This document shows positions 21,240 through 33,157 of a stretch of DNA of 64,000 nucleotides, piece by piece (position 1 is the first letter of the stretch; each line of letters opens with the position of its first letter). Position numbers and translations under genes: made by a program. Origin of the DNA: Massospora cicadina (taxonomy: Eukaryota > Entomophthoromycota > Entomophthoromycetes > Entomophthorales > Entomophthoraceae); NCBI GenBank assembly GCA_022478985.1, contig JAKSZP010012164.1, forward strand, positions 1 to 64,000, written 5' to 3'. Under the pieces are notes generated by a model, which did no database searches, was not told where the DNA came from, and worked only from the letters and a program-made list of their open reading frames with translations.

Positions 21240-21925
21240 GTATTGGTGGTGGGCCAAGTTGCTGTTGGTTCGTCCACAGATGCCCAAATTGTGGATTACC
21301 ACGGGTTTAATGATTAGTGCAATGAAATCTCGCCTGATTGGTAATGGGAATCTCCCAAGGCCACCCCATATAGGGGCGGTCCCAAGAGGTCATGAACGGG
21401 TTCAGGGGCTTAACTCTCCTAGAACCAGTCTCTTTGGAGTCCATTTGACAAAGCGAGATTCATTAAACAAAATTTTTAATACCCTCAGGGAGGGTTCCAA
21501 TTTAGCAGCAACTTTTGACAATGTCCTGATGCCATCAGTGAGTTCCACCAAAGATTAGACATTAGATGCTTTCTTAATCATAGGTACACGCTTGTTGGGC
21601 CTTGTTTCCAATGGTTTGGTGCTCTAGGGCTTGATGCCAAAGGCTTTTTACCTTTAACTTCATTGGAACCTTTCACCCCATGGAAATGCCAACTCTCCAA
21701 TAGCTCAGCACAAATTCCCTTGATTCGCAGCACCAATTGGTTTGAGGTTAATACTGGAATAAAAGAAGGGTTCTCAAAGGGTAAGCTTTTACCCACCACT
21801 TGTCCACCACATGGGCGAGGTTACCTTGGGAGATAAGAGGGTCAGCTGGCCTTCTCAGACCCTTTTTGATAGGAACGGGAATGCCACCCAGTCCACGTGA
21901 ATGGAGCGCTCTCCCTGGACTTACA
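21240..21925 (-). repeat. Copy of the 33.2-kb LTR-like repeat, minus strand
   Basis: Read on the minus strand, this stretch begins TGTAAGTCC at 21,925, like the element at 33,158. It shares blocks with that element, including GGGACCGCCCCTA and CCTTGGGxGAT. A short related frame (FIPVLTSNQLVLRIKGICAELL here; SLVPTFTLAELVHLIGEICAKI there) is seen in both. The other end of this copy was not found; homology fades near 21,240. No coding role is claimed. Confidence 0.6.
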
Positions 21926-22186
21926 ATGGGTTCCAGGATATCAACCCCCTCCTACCAGCCAGACACAATGCAAATAACTCATCGTAATAAACACAACTCC
22001 AAAAAGAAAAAAGTGTATTAAAATAAGCTTTACTTGAGAGTAGTGAGGTTATTGAGAGATTTTAAGAATTGGAAAGGGTGGAGCGCAAATTCATTTATAA
22101 TAAAAGCTAAAGAGTTAAACAAAACACTCATAATTTAGGCGTAGTAAGCCTAATAGATCCTTCAGCTTCAGAAACTAGTGGCTTTT
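21926..22186. other. AT-rich flank, nothing recognised
   Basis: No gene, repeat end or RNA signal was recognised in this AT-rich stretch between the minus-strand LTR-like repeat and the start of the outer AT-rich LTR element. Confidence 0.4.
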
Positions 22187-22300
22187 TGCTGTGATTTTCC
22201 CTAATATGTGTGAATCCTTACCTTTAGATTCATTTTATTAATTTTATATATAATCAATCTCAACTTTTACTATTGTTAATTTAGTGATTGATATCTTTAT
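22187..22300 (+). repeat. Outer element 5' LTR, first piece
   Basis: TGCTGTGATTTTCCCTAATATGTGTGAATCC at the start aligns with TGTTGTGCTTTGCCCCTAATAGGTGTGAAGCC at 44,161. The alignment continues for about 115 bp with nearly equal length once the 18-bp micro-insertion at 44,238 and its duplicated target are set aside. Homology stops near 22,300, where LINE B begins. Confidence 0.6.
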
Positions 22301-22699
22301 TCTCATTAACAACATCTAATTGCTAATAACCATCTAAATATGACTATTCAATAAACCATTAGACAAATCATAGGGTTTTATAGAATTATGTTTAACAAGA
22401 ACTAGTGCAAGTACGCCGTAACTTATTAATAAGGCGCCTATTGCCGCGCTAATCCCCATGGTAACAAGCTTACGCTCCAGAAATCATCAGTGTCTACAGG
22501 TCATTATGACAGACAAGTCAGAAGCCAACTAACTGACTTGTACTTTGTTTTATGCAGAATATTATGTTGTTCCGCAAATCTATCAATCTGCTAATTTCAA
22601 CTGTGAACCATGCCATCCACGTATATTGCTTGTTATAAGACCCTATTTTTCATTGAGGGTTTTAAAACAGCAGGAGAAGTTATTCCCTGCCGCTAGCTT

Positions 22700-24408
22700 C
22701 CTTAAAAATATTTGATTATGGTTGGTCTGACTTATAATTTTTCACCAAAGAGGCGGCTGATGAAGCTGCAAAGGTTAAAAGTAATGTCAAAATCCGTGGA
22801 GTGTCACATATAGTGCATGTGGAATGAACCTTCTGGAACAATGATACTACAATCTTTATCAGTATTTGTTACCTTCCAGGTACCCTCTCATGAAATCATA
22901 TTAAAGCAACCTAAAAAAGGGATTAGAAAATGATGGAGTTATCACAAAGTTTTAATTATAAAGCTCTTATTTAATGCCAAAGCTCAGCAGCGGCAAAGCT
23001 AGCATTGTTATTGATTTCCACCAGAAGCTGGGAAGACTTGTTCAAAATTCCACAGATTGCCAACTATAACCACCCCTGGTAATAACCCTCCAAGACGCTT
23101 ACCATCCTCCATGAAAGGGAGGCCCTATTTTAAGTAAATGAACTGTTTTGGCCACAAGGCGCATGCCTGCTCCTTCCAAGAGAAAAAAACTGGAGGTTCT
23201 AGTGAAGTATCCCTCAGGGACAATCAGCAACCCAATTATGCTCTAGTATCTGACGCCTCCGCACAAACTTTGTTGGGGTGAGTCCATAGAATATAAAGTT
23301 TTGGCTTTTATTACCACTAAGAAACAGAAAAGCGCATTAAAAGATGCTTAAAAAAGCTGCCAAGAAGGCAGCGCAAGAGTTGGTTTCCACTGAGTTATAA
23401 AATGATCACGGACAGAATGTGTACTGCCCCCTCCTGTCACAAGTTGGCCCAAGTCAATCATGTAATTTACATTTTTTGATTCATTCTCTATCACTAACTT
23501 TTAAGCCAAGTGTAACTCCCCCTTCAATTATGTGACACCAGATCTCTTAGTTGCATATTGATGAGTTGCCAAGATCAAAGAAGTTTTATATATTGACATC
23601 ATGTCAGAATTTCACCTAAATTTTTTGGTGTGTTCTCTTCTCTTCCATGTGGGATAATTCCCTGGTGTTTAGTATAAAAGCATTTTAATTACAAGAGAAC
23701 CTCTTTTTTAACTTCTAAATCTTTTTTAGGGCTTGCCTTAACAAGTGCTTTTTACATCAATAAAAGCGTTACATTTCTAACTTTTTTGTTTTTTGTGCAT
23801 TGACGCCTTCACCAACCATCAATAATTATCGCTGTAGTGGATGACCTTCCACCACAGTTGGGGACAGTGAGGCAGACAATTTTCCATTACACCTACCAGC
23901 ACAGAGAAACACCTAGAGAGTGCCCAGGTGGCAGCTTGCCCTTGAAATACTCAAATGCTTTTGATCTGATCATTTTGACCCACACACAATTCTTATAACA
24001 ATGACGCATTTGACCAAGCCTAATTACATGGATGCTATCAGAAAATCATATTGTTTAAAAAAGTTAAAAATAATTTCGTTCTAAGCCTCCTAATGTAAAA
24101 TTAAGACGTCACATTTAAATTAGAGGAGCTGGCTCAGATCAGCGTCCACACCTCCAAAGCCAAGATGGTCCTATGGGCGCGTTTAAGTTTAATGAGCCAG
24201 CTCATCACTCATAAAGTGCCCATGTGTCCAACTGAAGATATGGACGCTCAATAGTGCAGGTCCAGGTATTCCACATCATAGAAAAAGAAACTAAATTACT
24301 TGACAACCCACCTTCTGACATATTAGGGATCCAAGAAGATCATTGTTTGGAAGGAGAGACAGAGGAGTGGTCAAAAAGCTTCTTTACCTGTATACTCCAC
24401 TTGGTCTC
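22700..24408 (+). pseudogene. LINE B ORF1 and start of endonuclease (remnant)
   Basis: Read across frames, 22,735-22,830 encodes a KEAADEAAKVKSNVKIRGV-like block that aligns with the ORF1 protein of LINE D. Between 22.9 and 24.2 kb only weak traces remain. From about 24,240 the frame TLNSAGPGIPHHRKRN leads into HIRDPRRSLFGRR / GIQEDHC, the first endonuclease motif (catalytic Glu present), which parallels VDILAIQESHCPQ of LINE D. The coding block is cut at 24,408 by the chromodomain element and resumes at 30,355 (HYCKFIMFPNK against HCGVLVWKNN). Confidence 0.5.
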
Positions 24409-25258
24409 TGTCATGGCCACATGACATCATAGTGGAGACCAACCCCAGGGATAGGGCTGGGCGCCAGGAGTCCCAGAAGGTGAAGCTTCAGGCCCTCTCT
24501 GACCTCAGGCACACACTGGAATAAAACTGGGTACAAGAAAAATATGCCCAGGTTGGTACTAGTGGGGTGCCAAACGCTCAGCCCCTTATGTCAGCCCAGG
24601 AGTTAAAATGGATGGTTTACACAATTAATGTGGATAGGTCAATTTGGTTAGTTGAGGAACAGGGTTTCAAAACCCATTCCATTTATCAAGTCATGCGTTC
24701 GTGTTGAATCCAACTTCAATCAATTACTTGAGTGAGTTGGTTTCATTGTTTTCTACCAATTTGGATAGTAATATGTGCCTATTGGTGGATTGGTGCTTGG
24801 GACCACTTCAGCAGACCCTGATTTCCCCCAACGCTGTTTAATTATGTTTTCCCTGACCAACATTCCTTGTTGGTCGACTTTCCAATAAACAATTCCACAT
24901 TTTATCCGTTTTATTTATGATATCTCAAATGATCCTGTGCACAGACCTCCTCAAGGAGGTCTTGTGCTACCTTAACAACCACATTTTATATATGATTAGG
25001 CTTTCACCTAGAGCACCGTTGGTTCGCCCATGTTCCCTCCAACCTGGGACGTTTACCATTTCTTCCTTAGTGCACCGCGTCATTTTTGGTTGGATTTTTA
25101 CTTTAATAATAGCTCACTTTTGCTTGAGTTATTATTGTTCATGCACCCTCTGCTGGGCAATAGTGACTTTTATTCTAACGGCTAGTTTCCTTGTGTTGGC
25201 TCTGTGCACCGAGCACCACCACACTGAAAACATGAGAGTTATATGCACTCTCCTTACA
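24409..25258 (+). repeat. 5' LTR of chromodomain Ty3 element
   Basis: This 850-bp LTR is about nine-tenths identical by eye to 29,507-30,354. It has AATAAA near 24,885. The frame at 24,917-25,387 is open in both LTRs only because they are copies; it shows no known domain. Confidence 0.92.
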
Positions 25259-26040
25259 TTAGTCAATCAACCACATAAAATTACGTGCACAAACTTTTCC
25301 ATGTGGGACTTTTCTGGAGTGGAAACGGTGGCGCCAGCTGAAGGCCTCAGCTGTGGTCAGCCACACCTCTGTTTTCCCTTTTTTTAAATGTTGTAGAAAC
25401 TTGGCGTTATTATGGTTGCCTTCAACTGGACAGTATCCACCCTTCATGCTTGTAAAGGTGGATCCGGATGCTTCAATGTCCAAAAGTTGTGATTCCCCAA
25501 CTTTCCGCTGAAATAATCAATTTCCAATTAAATAAACGAGTATTCCCTTGACAGCGCATTCAGACGATGCCAGTGGAATTGGAACAGATGGGCCTGAGGG
25601 TGTTGGCCTTGGATAACGTTAGGCATTCTGTTGCAGCTAGGGGAATAGGGTCGTTTGCGTCTGAAAACGTGTTTTATGATGATAATATATTAGAACCTCT
25701 GAGCCGTTTCTTATCTTTTATGGCTTAGATGAGAACCCTAATCCAATATATCAAGTAACCCCTGAGAACCCTCGTTTTACCCCTACCATAATCCGGGGCA
25801 CTCAGGAAGCAGAGAAAGAACTTCGTTTAAAATATGATAAAAGTATATGCACCTGGAGAAGGCATGGTGGGGTATGTGGCCTCAGTATTAAGAGTGGCCA
25901 ACTATCCCTCCCCTTTTTTGATTCCAAAACATACTCTGATGGCTTGCTTGAGCCAGAGGAAGAATTTTTTTGGAGAGGTTTGTCATTGTTTACCATAAAT
26001 AAAGACCATTCTGGGTAATTTTCTACTAACTGCTACCCTC
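25259..26040 (+). pseudogene. Degenerate leader/Gag region of chromodomain element
   Basis: This is where Gag should be encoded. No zinc knuckle and no long frame is visible. A trace reading EAEKELRLKYDKSICTWRRHGG lies near 25,810-25,870. The region is shorter than a normal Gag, so part is probably deleted. Confidence 0.4.
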
Positions 26041-26059
26041 TCCTCCCCTTTAAGGGAAG

Positions 26060-26458
26060 CTCACCACTACACTTTTAGTGGATACTGGCGCCTCTGGAAA
26101 CTTTATGGATCAGAGCCTAGCCAGCTACCTTAGACTGAGTTACTTGCAAGGTGGTATGGCTCAGGGAGGGGCGTACCAAGGTATTACCACTCTGAAGATT
26201 ATTGGGACTGTGGACTATCAGGTTGGCAAGTACCACTTGTCTGATCACTTCAGAGCGGTCAAAAACCTCATGTTCTCTATCATTTTGGGTGTAAAGTGGT
26301 GGCGAAAGTTTGACGTTAGAACCAACCTGAAAGAGAATAGCCTCTCCCTCACTGTGAAGAATGGTCACATCTTAGTGATGCTTTTGTTGGAAGAGAACGC
26401 CCAGGGCGAATTGCCCCACAGGCCCATCTTCACCCTTATAGGCTTGCCTCATTGTTGA
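26060..26458 (+). pseudogene. Retroviral-type aspartic protease domain (Ty3 element)
   Basis: The active-site motif reads VDTGASGNFMDQSLASYL, with the catalytic DTGA kept. A downstream ILGVKWWRKFDVRTN block corresponds to the ILG(M/L)xWL segment of Ty3 proteases. The domain would cut the Gag-Pol polyprotein. The frame stops at 26,456 and the next domain is in another frame, so the polyprotein is broken. Confidence 0.8.
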
Positions 26459-26639
26459 AGCCCTCAGTGGAAGTTTCTATACCTTCTTTCTTGGAGGGTT
26501 TGTAATCCTCTTTTGATGCAGAATCCGCTAACGCACTCCCTGAGCACTCTGAGTTTGATTGTGACTTCAAGCTCAGTGTGGACCTGGTGCGTATATCTTC
26601 CCCCATTTACCCATTGACTGTCCGGGAGGAAGAGGCGTT

Positions 26640-27390
26640 GGATGTGTGGGTTTAGGAACAGTTAGTCAAAGGTGCGATTTTTCAGCGTACCTCTCCTGTA
26701 TGCTCTCCACTTTCTTTGTTGAGAAGCCTGATGGTACTCTGCGCCCATGTGTGGACTATGAGAACCTTAACAACTTCATTGTACCAGATCTACATCCCAT
26801 CCCTTTGGACTCTCAGATTGCGCGCTATGTGGAGAAGGCTAAGGTTTTTCCAAGCTGGATTGCCTCAATGCGCTCAATCAGATTTGGATTAAAAAGGAAA
26901 AAGAGTGGTTATCCCCTTCCATACCAGAAAAGTGATTTTCCAGTTTTAGGTCATGCCTTTGGGCTTAAGAATGCCCCTGCCATCTTTCAACGCCGCATTG
27001 ATGCAGCGTTGGGAGACTTTTTAGGGGTATGCGCGGTTGCCTACATGGATTATATCCTGGTTTTTTCCCCTGATCAGGAGTCCCATGCAGTACACTTTCA
27101 GCAAGTGGTGTAGCAGCTAAAGGCAGCCAGCCTTACGCTGAAGATTAGCAAGTGCGAATTCTTCAAGTCCCAGGTCACTTTTCTGGGCAACGTCGTGTTT
27201 GACCAAGGACACATGATAATTCCAGACAAGGAGAAGGCGATTTGTGAGTGGCTGACCCCTACTTCAGTAAAAGAATTGAGGAGCTTTCTGGGGATGTGTA
27301 CATTCCTCAAGAAGTTCACGCCAAAGCTTTCTGAGGTGGCAGCGCCCTTGTATAGGGCTAGTGGTGCAAAAGTGCTTCAGTAGTCCCCCA
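26640..27390 (+). pseudogene. Reverse transcriptase domain (Ty3 element), catalytic Asp lost
   Basis: The domain begins FFVEKPDGTLRPCVDYENLNN and continues through GHAFGLKNAPAIFQRRIDAAL to the active-site box. The box reads YMDY instead of Y-x-D-D near 27,046, so the second catalytic aspartate is Tyr. Around 26,845-26,905 a neighbouring frame encodes KLDCLNALNQIWIKK, the expected motif A region, so a compensating frameshift pair is present. After a stop at 27,111-27,113 the thumb continues with FDQGHMIIPDKEKAICEWLTP and VKELRSFLGMCTFLKKFTP. Confidence 0.85.
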
Positions 27391-27399
27391 TTTTGGAGG

Positions 27400-27960
27400 A
27401 TGCTTTCTAAGTTTTGAAGTGCACCCTGTTGTCCACGACCATCCTTCACCATGTCAACTATTCCAAAGAGTTCATTATGTCTACTGATACCTCCAACTTC
27501 GCCATAGCGGCTGCCTTGTTACAAGTAGGCTAAGATGGGATAGAACATCCGGTGGGATATTTTTCAGGAAATTGTCTTTGACTGAGTTTAATTACACCGT
27601 TTACAACAAGGAGTTACTAGCAGTGGTGGAGGCGCTGACATATTGGCGTCACCACTTGCATGGCTCTACCCAGCCATTCCGAATACATACAGATCACCGT
27701 GCCTTGCTGTACTACCGCGCCTCTCATGTCCTAACCCCACAGCAGACCTGCTAGCATGAGACCCTTGCTAATTTGCTTTTTTTACGAATTCACCAAGGGC
27801 AAGGATGATGATTTGGCAGATGCTTTAAGCCGCAACCCTGCTTTAGCTCCTGATCTAAAGGAGGTAGAAGTCCACAACACACAGGTGATGATTCCTCCAA
27901 ATAAAATTCTGTCACCACTTCCCTCTCCCCCATCCAACGGGCCAGCGCTTGCACCTCTGG
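27400..27960 (+). pseudogene. RNase H domain (Ty3 element)
   Basis: The blocks STDTSNFAIAAALLQ (27,480-27,525), SLTEFNYTVYNKELLAVVEALTYWRHHLHG and FRIHTDHRALLYYR are the typical Ty3 RNase H series, followed by KGKDDDLADALSRNP. It degrades the RNA strand during reverse transcription. Stops at 27,530 and 27,752 and frame changes break it. Confidence 0.8.
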
Positions 27961-27974
27961 AAAATGCAGAGTAA

Positions 27975-29010
27975 TATGGTATGTTCAGAAAGTTTGTCCT
28001 TTCTCAGCCGCTGTCAGCCATATATACTATGATACTTTCTAAGAGCGCTTTAAATCAAGAGGACTTATTCAGGGATTATCACGTAAAGGATGAGATGGTG
28101 TGTTTTCAGGGGCGCCTTTGGGTACTTGCTGGACCACTGCGCCTGGAAATCATCTGGGATCATCCGATGGATCACCATTGGTCATCCCAGGAAAGCAAAG
28201 AATTTGGAGTTAATACGTTGCACCTACAATTGGAAGGGCTTGTCTGCTCAGGTGGGGCGGTATTGTTAGGAGTGCCTGGTCTGCAACCAGATGAAACCCA
28301 ATCGTCAACCTTTAGTGGGGTTGTTGGTACTAATCTAAAAGACTGATGGTCCCTGGACTTCCCTCCTGGTTGATTTCATTGTGGAATTACCTGCCTCTGA
28401 TGGTTATGATGCCATCATGGTGGTGGTGGACTAGTTCAAAAATTTTGCCCACTTTATTCCTTGCAGAACTACAATAACTGCGGCTGAAATGGCTAGGCTC
28501 TTCGTCAAACATTTGTTTGCGCTTCATGGGGTTCCCCAAGAAATTATCAGCGACTGGGGCCCCCACATTACCTCCGTTTTTTGGGAAGAGTTATGTAAGA
28601 CTCTTCAGATTCGCCCTTGCCGTTCAACTGCTTATAATCCCAATCATATGGGCAGACTGAACAAGTGAACCAGTGCTTGGAACAGTTTCTGCGGTGTTAC
28701 ACCGCTGCAAATAATTCTGATTGGGTTTCTCACCTTCTCATGGCCCAGTTTAGCTACAACAATACCTTGCACTCTTCAATCAGTTGTTCCCCCTTTTTTG
28801 CCAACCATGGCTTTAACCCCGCTTTTAACATGGAGCCCAGCTGTGGTTCAAAGGTTGAAGCAGTGGTGGACTTTGCCAAGACTATCAAGAAGGTCCACTA
28901 GGGGGTTTCCATAAGTTTGGAGGCGGCAATGCAAGTGTATGAGGAGAACGTTGATGGGAAACGCTGAGTGGGTCCTGCGTATAAGGAAGGGGATCTTGTG
29001 ATGCTTGATG
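27975..29010 (+). pseudogene. Integrase domain (Ty3 element)
   Basis: The zinc-binding N-terminal region is recognisable (DHHWSSQESKEFGVNTLHLQLEGL). The catalytic core has VDFIVELPASDGYDAIMVVVD with the first Asp and EIISDWGPHITSVFW with the second. The third-residue region lies in a frameshifted stretch near 28,650. ANNSDWVSHLLMAQFSYNNTLHSSI is the usual core end. Stops occur at 28,344 and 28,432. Confidence 0.82.
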
Positions 29011-29230
29011 CCCGTAACATCCCTATCAAGCAGCCATGCGAGAAGCTGGGACCAAAGAAGATTGGCCCTTACCGCATTGCTAGAAATGTGAGCCATGACT
29101 CCTACCAGCTAGATATTCCATCTTCATTTTGGATCTTCTCGGCCTTCCATGAGGGCAAATTGACATTGTTTGAGGCCTTCCACCAAAGACTCCTGAGTCC
29201 TATCTCATGGATGGGGCGCCATAGTGGGAA

Positions 29231-29425
29231 GTGGAAGAAATGGTTGCCTCACGCTGCGTTAAAAGAAGGCTTGAGTACCTGGTAACCTGGAAGGAGTTTG
29301 ACGCTGCAGAGAACAGTTGGGTTCCAGAGCACGACTGTGTGCATGCCCAAGATCTGATTGAAGCCTTCCACAAGCGTTTTCCTCAGGCTGTGGATCTCAA
29401 CCCAAACCAACCGTTGCCGCCATGA
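29231..29425 (+). pseudogene. C-terminal chromodomain (Ty3 element)
   Basis: RLEYLVTWKEFDAAENSWVP has the aromatic-W-aromatic spacing of chromodomains (YLVKWKGY...ESTWEP type). In chromoviruses this domain, fused to integrase, steers insertion toward marked chromatin. It is followed by a stop at 29,423 and the polypurine tract. Confidence 0.85.
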
Positions 29426-29506
29426 AGTTGGCCCCAGCCCACAAGAACTTTTCCCTTGTGCATGCCCCTGGAGGGGGGAACAAGCCCCATTGGGAGGAGA
29501 GGGTAA

Positions 29507-30354
29507 TGTCATGATCACATGACATCATAGTGGGGACCAACCCCAGGGATAAGGCTGGGCGCCAGGAGGCCCAGAAGGTGAAGTTTCAGGCCCTCCCTGA
29601 CCTCAGGCACACACTGGACCAACGCTGGGTACTAGAAAAATATGCCCAGGTTGGTACTAGTGAGGTGCCTAACGCCCAGCCCCTTATGTCAGCCCAGGCA
29701 TTAAAAAGGATGGTTTACACAATTAACATGGATGGGTCAATTCAATTTGTTGAGGAACAGGGTTTCAAAACCCGTTCCATCTACAAAATAATGCATTTTG
29801 GTTGATCCAATTCAATTGATTACTTGAGTGAAGTTGGTTTCAGTGTTTTCTACCAATTTGGATAGTAGTCTGTGCCTATTGGTGGATTGTGCTTGGGACC
29901 ACTTTTGCAGACCCCAATTTCCTCCAACGCTGTTTAATTATGTTTTCCCCAACCAACATTTCTTGTAGGTTGACTTCTCAATAAACATTTCCCCATTTTA
30001 TCCATTTTATTTATGATATCTTGAACGATCTTGTGCATGGACCTCTTCGAGGAGGTCTTGCACTACCTTAACAACCACATTTTATATATAATTAGGCTTT
30101 CACCTAGTGCACCATTGGTTCGCTCAGGTTCTTTCCAACCTGGGACGTTTACCATTTCTTCCTTAGTGCACCGCGTCATTTTTAGTTGGATTTTTACTTT
30201 AATAATAGCTCACTTTTGCTTGAAATATTATTGTTCCAGCACCTTCTGCTGGCCAATAGTGACTTTTATTCTAATGGCTAGTTTCCTTGAGTTGGCTCTG
30301 TGCACTGAGCACCACCACACTGGAAACATGAGAGTTATAGACACTCTCTTTACA
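29507..30354 (+). repeat. 3' LTR of chromodomain Ty3 element
   Basis: This 848-bp LTR starts TGTCATGATCACATGAC after a polypurine tract and ends CTTTACA before the target duplication GTCTC. Confidence 0.92.
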
Positions 30355-33157
30355 GTCTCATTACTGTAAGTTCATTATGTTCCCTAACAAAAATATTATT
30401 ATGGTAAATTCCCTTAAATTTTTTAGATTACCAGGCACTAGCTTTCACGTTCCTAAAAGGTAGTGAGTAGTTTATTATACTTAAAATATACGTTTTAACA
30501 ACTCATCTGGCCACACTGCCTTTCTTTCAAGAGTATCCCAACTTGGTTTCCTAGATAACACCTTTATCTGAGTGATTTCAAATGTTGGTCAATTGCTACA
30601 ACCAATTGCTAGTTACTATCATAATAAACTTGGGCATATAGAATATTTAGTGCTCAAAGCACACAGGAAATAATATTATTCCCTCCTCAGTGATTTCTCT
30701 GGTGTTACTCACATGATACAGCCACATATACAGCAGGATACATTGTTATCAATGACCCGCATAGATTACGTTTTCCCGCCATAAATTTTAAACCCAGAAT
30801 CTCCAGGTTTGATACTACCATGGTGTAGTTTTCCAAACATCGTTTAGTCACAATTACCCTGACCTCACTTGACCAAGCATAGACTTAACCACTCAGGAAT
30901 AAGGTAAGACTAGATAATATATACAGTAAAGAGTTCTCAAGTGAATGCCTTAACAATAATTTTTACCCCATATGGTGTGTCCATTTCTGCAAAGACCAAT
31001 GGTAACATGAAATTCGATAAAACAACAACTTACATCTGCTTCAAAGTGAATTGCCACTCACTGGCTATATGAATCTACAGCAGCATCTTTTTGCCTTCAA
31101 CAATCTCTTTCCCATCTAGAAAGGAACATCCATCGCAGGTGCTACTCAGCATGGACGTGCAAATGTGTTTCATTAACTATTAGCCTTCAAGAGCTAGACA
31201 TTACACACCAACACCCTTTAAATATACTTACTGGAGCCACGCAGATCACCAAAGGGGAGAAGTCAACAAGATACTTTATGCGCCACTATATTGCATAGAA
31301 TTAAGGTACTTCTTACACCCAAGTGGTATAGCATGGGATAATTGATACTTCTCCCTAAGAACCGAGATAGTTCAACAATACTATGCCACATTATATTAAT
31401 AAGATGACTCTGACCCAGAGGACATAGAACGATTCCTAACAAAAGTTAAAATACAATCTTTTTGTGACTTAACCAGTCTAGTTAGTGTCATCTTTAATGA
31501 GGAACTATGGTATGCTGTACTCAGAGCATCCCAGACAAATTTCCTGGCCCAAAGTAATTTCTTATGATTCTAATGGAACAACTTTAAAATAATCGCGCCT
31601 CTACACAAAGCGTCCATAAAGTAAGCCTTCTATAGACTTGCCTTCTACCTGGTAGGTCATAAGCCTTTGTTGTAATCTTATCGAAAAACGGTGATTCTAA
31701 TGACCTGGGTAAATTAGCGCATAATCTCACTTAGTAAAGCGGGCTAAAATTATGATAAGATACTATTAAAGCGATTAGTTAAGATCAGACAAACAGCCAC
31801 ATAAAGCAATCAATAATAAATTGTATCCAACTAAAGCATATGGGAAAACAACACACTGTTGAAAACGTGTTCCAGTATAAATCAGATGATGCACTAATAT
31901 TTTTGGACCAACAAAAGTCATATGATCTCTTACAATGAAAGAAACTTAAATATCTAGAATTTTCCGCCTTTCAACTCTGTTTATTAACTGGGTAATGCTT
32001 TCTACCCAAGTCAGCAACAATGGCCATTTGTAGCCCAAACTTTGTTACAAACCCATTTTTTTCTCAGCGCGGTTTAAAACAGGAAGACCCACTTAGTCCT
32101 TCGCTGTAAAACTCAGGGTTGGACCCAGTTATGCGCGTCATAGATCTGACCCAGAAATGCTTTCCTCTCAAGGTTAAAACCTCATAAAGTATTGGCATAT
32201 GAGGATGATTGTGTGGTAGGTGTTCTCAACCCATTAGACGCTCTCTCCCTAGAGAATATTATCAGTCAGTATGAGAAAGCAAGCAACGCCTTAATCAATT
32301 TCCACAGATCTGAGGTTAATCTCCATAGTAAGCATCATCTTCGGTGTCTTACTGGGACTTATTTATGACATTTAGCCAGAAGTTCAATCATATCATATTA
32401 AGCAACCCCTCTACCCAAACCATGCGCCACTTAGGAGTTTGGGTGGGCTCTGGAGGATACGCTACTAAGGATATGTAAAGTAAACTTTATCTCATATTTC
32501 AGACTGCGGCTCTAGCCTTCATGGACGCTTTACAGGGTTTGTAGGAAAGTTTTATCAGCAAACGCATTTATTCTTTCAAAAGTATGGAAAACGCTCATGC
32601 CATACCATTATCTACCACCTTTTAAACTAACTCTGAGCTATATTACAACCTTGGTTTTTAGATAGCCAACGGTCACCTATCAGTATTGAAAAGCTCTTTG
32701 GCTCATGTTCCTCAAGTGGCATGGGTATTTTACTAATTTTCCACCAAGAAACTACCCATATATATAAAATAAGTTGCATTGTTCAGGTTTCTAGCACTTC
32801 CCTACAAGCTCTTTATTGGTCCATAGCAGCAAGTTGTAACTTTGTAAAAGCATTGAGGCTGGCGAATATTAATGCTCTCAATACTTTGTTAAGATACCTT
32901 GCCTCTCTCCCCTGATGCAGAAGGACACCACTAAACCATCCCCATTTTAAACCTGTTATATGTATTGTCAAAGACTCTTATTGAAGCTTCCAGAAAAGTG
33001 ATTTGCAATCAACTCTGTAAGGGGCAAGCCCAAAATGTTCTAAGTTCTTGATGATGTACCAGTAATTTCATAATCCTTCTGCCAAAAGAATATAACCATT
33101 CAAGCAAGAATTAATTTGTTGGATTTATTAAATATCCCTTAGTCTCTAGGGGATTAG
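30355..33157 (+). pseudogene. LINE B endonuclease-to-RT middle piece (remnant)
   Basis: Decayed coding sequence aligned by eye with LINE D. HYCKFIMFPNKNIIMVNS lies at 30,365-30,420, the pre-RT block DIERFLTKVK...FNEELWYAV at about 31,430-31,515, and motif A FLDQQKSYD near 31,900. NPFFSQRGLKQEDPLSPSL is at 32,050-32,110, motif C appears as EDDCVVGV at about 32,205, and MRHLGVWVGSGGYATKDM at 32,425-32,478. The last block before the LTR insertion is ARINLLDLLNIP. Stops are frequent. Confidence 0.65.

Larger units (their letters stand above)
24409..30354 (+). mobile_element. Chromodomain Ty3/gypsy element with two LTRs and a GTCTC target duplication
   Basis: This 5.95-kb LTR retrotransposon has direct terminal repeats at 24,409-25,258 and 29,507-30,354, each starting TGTCATG and ending TTACA. 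The flanking five bases are GTCTC on both sides (24,404-24,408 and 30,355-30,359), a perfect target duplication. A polypurine tract (GGGAGGAGAGGGTAA) ends right before the 3' LTR. Inside, in order, are protease, reverse transcriptase, RNase H, integrase and a chromodomain, all plus-strand and all broken by stops or frameshifts. There is little space for Gag: only about 0.8 kb lies between the 5' LTR and the protease. No TGG-type primer site follows the 5' LTR. The element landed in the endonuclease region of LINE B. Confidence 0.92.

Noticed and set aside
23220..23290. SDASAQTLLG-like phrase that could be an RNase H trace of a DIRS-type element
   Set aside because: One short phrase with a following stop and no supporting neighbours; it lies within LINE B ORF1 territory.
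23590..23870. TATAAAAG and AATAAA spaced like an LTR promoter and poly(A) signal
   Set aside because: No paired repeat, TG...CA ends or target duplication was found.
24917..25387. Open frame of 156 codons in the 5' LTR, with a similar one at 30,031-30,369
   Set aside because: Both are copies of the same LTR sequence; there is no domain and the frame is explained by the duplication.
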